64,000 nucleotides of DNA from Numida meleagris. Taxonomy: Eukaryota; Chordata; Aves; Galliformes; Numididae. The translations under genes and the position numbers were made by a program. The notes below the pieces were generated by a model, which saw only the letters and a list, made by a program, of their open reading frames with translations, was not told where the DNA came from and did no database searches. Shown here in pieces: positions 60,771 through 64,000 of the stretch (its first letter is position 1; every line of letters begins with the position of its first letter). Location: positions 620,001 through 684,000 of the forward strand of contig NC_034411.1 of the NCBI RefSeq assembly GCF_002078875.1, in the 5' to 3' direction.

Positions 60771-63028
60771 TGGTGCAAGAAAGCCTACACCGTTGAAAGG
60801 GATAAGAAGAATCTGGGGAAGAGATGCAAAAAGAACATGCTCAGATGCATGAGGTGGGGACTTGGGTCTGGAGGCAGCTTTGTGGATTGGTATGAGTAGG
60901 TAAGCCAGAGGAGAAAATACATAGTGTGAACGTTAGATGCTGGCATCCTTCCTGAATATCACCCCTCATGGTGCAACATATGCTGCTATTAGTTTAAGTG
61001 AGGTAGAGCAAACAGCAAAGAGAAAATCCTCGTTAGAGAAACCACTCAGCAGTACTGCCCATCCCATGTGCTCTGTGAAGCAAAAGCCCTGGAAGAATCT
61101 AGCATGAAAGTTTATAATGAAACTCTGCCTCGTCATTCATTTGCATGTGTGAGCTGACTTAAAATCACACAAGCTGGTATTTGATGTCTTGACTATGCAA
61201 GGTGTACTTAGAATGGAAACCTCTCTCGTACATACATATGCTCATTTTCTGTAATGAGCCCTCATTTTATTTTATTTTCCCCCAAACTGCACTAAGCAGA
61301 CCATTATGAGTGAGAATCCTGCAATGTTATTACAGGCAGTGATGTCAGAAGGCCCAAGGCCAAACAAACTGCACGGTGAAACTAACAGATAACAGGTAGT
61401 TAGCACTTTTATGTCAAGGTTCATATCTTGCTGGGAATTTGCCCTTTCAGCCAATGAGGTCTCAGGCAGCAGGAAGAAGTGCTGTTAATGCTTCCTCCAA
61501 GATGGAACTTTTTTTCATGAAGAAAATTAAACAACAAATAGGAAGCACGATGCAAGGTGAGGAAGCAAGACTGCATGAGCAGACCTTGGATATGGTGTTT
61601 GTATCTATTTCTGCATTAAGTAGAGCGGAAGGCTTTGTCAGCTGTTGATTCTTGTTTTTAAAAATGAAACATCACTGCCCTCTTCTGTAACGCAAGGAAG
61701 TTGTACCCTTCAGCTGCCTAAATGCCTAAACAGAGAGGAAGATGACCCTGACATATTGAACTTGCCTGAAATATTAGCCAAAAAGCACGGAATCATTTCT
61801 CCATAGTTATCTTTATGCCAGTTACTGGTCTTGAAGAGCTTGATAAAAATCTACCCTCAAAGGGGGCAAATAAATGAATAAATATACCAGAATTTACAGA
61901 CTACCAATCTGTGTGTGAGACAGAATCAGGTCAATTTCTGTATTTATTTAAAAGCTTTCAGAATGCTGCAACATACTGTGAAATGTCATCTGGGGCTACT
62001 GCCTAAAATGAGCTAAATTCTCCCCACGATTTTCACTGAAATGATGTGCAAAGTTGTTACTGACTCTTCCTACACTCTAAGGAAAGTGGAAAATCAGTGG
62101 CTGGATAAATGTCAAGGAGGAACCTGAATGCAGTCACCCAGTTCTTCACATCAGCTGCAGATTGCACCACCTTAGTTTAAATGCTCCTTGTGCAAGGTTT
62201 AGGAATCTGATGCATGTTCCTCCTGCTCTTGCACAGTAGCTCTGCAAGGAAGGCAGCCCTGTGTTACCATATCTACCACAAAGGACTTTTCCTCTCCTTC
62301 TTGTTCAGCCTGTTTGCGGAGCACATCCTTACAGTGCCACAATGTGGCTGCCCCACTGACAGGAGAGAGCAGGGAGTGCGAGGCTGGGCTAAGCAGAGCT
62401 AAGAGCACCACTTATGGTTGAACTGAGGCTGTAGCTTTTAAGCTTTGCTATGTACAGACCTCTCTATCTTCTTCCAGTTCCTGCAAATTGAATCTAGTTT
62501 GTCCCAGAGACTTTTCCCAGAGCCTTTCCGGGACCTTTTCCAGAGGGTGACATCTAGGCACTCTCAAACCTCACTTCTCCTGAAAGCAAATCCTGACAAA
62601 CTGGAGGTTCTCTCATGTGAGTTGTTTCAAATAGACTTGACATCTAAAAATATTTTTGCTATTGGAAGCAGGCAGCATTACCCATATAGTTTGAAACCCT
62701 GGGTTGCAGATTTCCCTGCAGTGCCAAGGCAGATTATTTCTCTGGGAGAAATAGAAATTTCACCTTCCTTCCCAGCATGCACTTGTGTGCTGCCAGAGAG
62801 GTGAGAGAAGAGGTAGGACGCTAAATGATGAACAGATTAATACAAGGAGGTGCAGAGTTCTTTGCCACATTAAATAAACACACTGTGCAGGGACATTCCT
62901 CATCCAGCACAGCTCTGCAAGCCAGAGCTGATTTATGCAGAAGGGAAGATAAACACAGAGATAAGTTCTGAAAGCTGAGAAGGGCCCTTACTCTAGTTTC
63001 TTTGAATTCACCCACGATTTTTTTTTTA
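60771..63028. other. Unique non-coding DNA
   Basis: No interspersed repeat or gene was recognised. A 119-codon plus frame at 62445-62804 starts with ATG but resembles no family I know. A short T-run (63018-63027) abuts the next CR1. Confidence 0.55.
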
Positions 63029-63548
63029 ATAGAATCACAGAATCATTAAGATGGAAAAGACCTCTAGGATCACCTAGTTCAACCATCAACCCATCGCCCA
63101 AGACTATTAATCATGTCTTTCAGCGCCCTATCTACACAGTTCTTGAACAATTCCAGGGATGGTGACTCCACCACCTCCCTGGGCAGCCTGTGCCAGAGCC
63201 TCATCCCTCTTTCAGAGAATAAATGTTTCCTAATATCCAATCCGAACTTCCCCTGGCACAACTTGAAGACATTGCCTCTCATCCTATTTGCTGTTACCCA
63301 GGGGAAGAGGCCGACCCCACCTCACACAGCCTCCTTTCAGGGCATTGCAGAGAGCGATGAGGTCTCCCCTGAGCCTCCTCTTCTCCACACTGAACACCCC
63401 CAGCTCCCTCAGCCGCTCCCCATCACACTTGTGCTCCAGAGCCCTCACAGCTCCGCTGCCCTTCTCTGGACACGCTCCAGGGCCTCAGTGCCTTTCTTGC
63501 AGTGAGGGCCCAGCACTGAGCGCAGCACTCGAGGTGCGGCCTCATCAA
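63029..63548 (-). mobile_element. CR1 LINE, 5'-truncated copy, minus strand; near-identical in part to the 4.5-kb copy
   Basis: The reversed tail ATAGAATCACAGAATCATTAAG starts at 63029. A 3' UTR fragment reads [18 protein letters not shown] sequence on the minus strand (63079-63282 includes [20 protein letters not shown]). The ORF2 C-terminus continues to about 63548, where the element is truncated. From about 63329 to 63545 it differs from 4762-4978 at only about five positions by my count, whereas the 3' UTR halves of the two copies are far more diverged. Confidence 0.95.
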
Positions 63549-64000
63549 TGCATTTCATTTTAGTCTACAACACTAAAATCAGGAGTTACACCTGGAGTGT
63601 GAGTCAAATATAATTATTGTAGTGTCAGCTTGGTTCAGTGGGGTACGAGTAGCTCACTTTCAGTCACAGTTTGAGTAGCTCACTTTCAGGCTTCTATTTT
63701 AAAGAAACAACCATCTGATTCTGGAAATACTGTGATTCCAGGCTAGCAGCAATGAAGCTGTTAAGAGAAGCCCAAGGATTATCAAAAAGGATTTCAGGGG
63801 GCTGGCACAGTTAGTGGACAGAGTGGGCATACAGGTCATTTTTTCCTCTATCCTTTCCGTGACAGGGAAGGATACTGAGAGCAGCAGGAAAAGCTATCTC
63901 ATAAACACACGGCCGAGAGGCTGATGCAATTGTAAGAATTTTGGGTTTTTTGAACATGGGCTGGTTTACTCAGCACCTGGCCTGATGTCTGCTGGTGGGT
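63549..64000. other. Unique DNA at window end with a small duplication
   Basis: No gene or interspersed repeat was recognised. The 17-base word GAGTAGCTCACTTTCAG occurs at 63647-63663 and again at 63673-63689, a local duplication with a 26-base period. Confidence 0.6.

Noticed and set aside
1..64000. tRNA, rRNA, CRISPR arrays, operons, ribosome binding sites and origins
   Set aside because: None was recognised, and prokaryote-type features are not expected in a bird nuclear genome.

Overview
This is a vertebrate nuclear sequence, and almost certainly a bird. Eleven copies of the avian LINE CR1 are recognisable, many ending in the CR1 3' signature (tandem ATTCTATG-type units), and one remnant of an ERV-L-like endogenous retrovirus is present. 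There are no SINEs and no L1-type insertions. The style fits a galliform such as chicken, turkey or quail, but the species cannot be fixed from the sequence alone. The long open frames over repeats are CR1 or ERV relics or their antisense shadows. I found no intact cellular protein-coding gene, no convincing exon, no tRNA or rRNA gene and no CRISPR array. The window reads as intergenic or deep-intronic DNA.

Layout. 1-3339 is unique AT-rich DNA; 3340-3807 is a CR1 (+); 4459-5335 a CR1 (-). 5336-13164 is unique DNA with T-, A- and purine-rich microsatellites, a CpG-enriched patch at about 8100-8560, and an assembly gap of 520 N (11065-11584) inside a GGGAA/GGAA repeat. CR1 copies follow at 13165-13986 (+), 15571-15710 (-) and 20157-21235 (-, internally deleted). 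21236-27020 is mostly unique and contains a small CpG-rich block at about 26465-26620 with a CTCF-like motif. Further CR1 copies lie at 27021-27093 (+), 30400-31163 (-) and 32218-32304 (+); a possible LTR-like promoter/poly(A) cassette lies near 31640-31800. 32305-48498 is a 16-kb stretch with no recognisable interspersed repeat. A CR1 with a 142-residue open reverse transcriptase segment occupies 48499-49714 (-). A decayed ERV pol relic (protease, reverse transcriptase, start of RNase H) lies at 58890-60275 (-). CR1 copies at 60642-60770 (-) and 63029-63548 (-) close the window.

The genes do not form a pathway: everything with coding ancestry is a dead or decaying retroelement. I did not find an undescribed biological system. 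The best leads are: a sharp identity step between the CR1 copies at 4.8 kb and 63.3 kb that suggests a mosaic or gene-conversion history; a CR1 that lost its catalytic FADD box by an in-frame deletion and also lacks the usual 3' tail; an ERV protease and reverse transcriptase whose catalytic aspartates are both substituted; a perfect 14-bp hairpin at 45240-45270; and a CTCF-like site flanked by 16-bp direct repeats.
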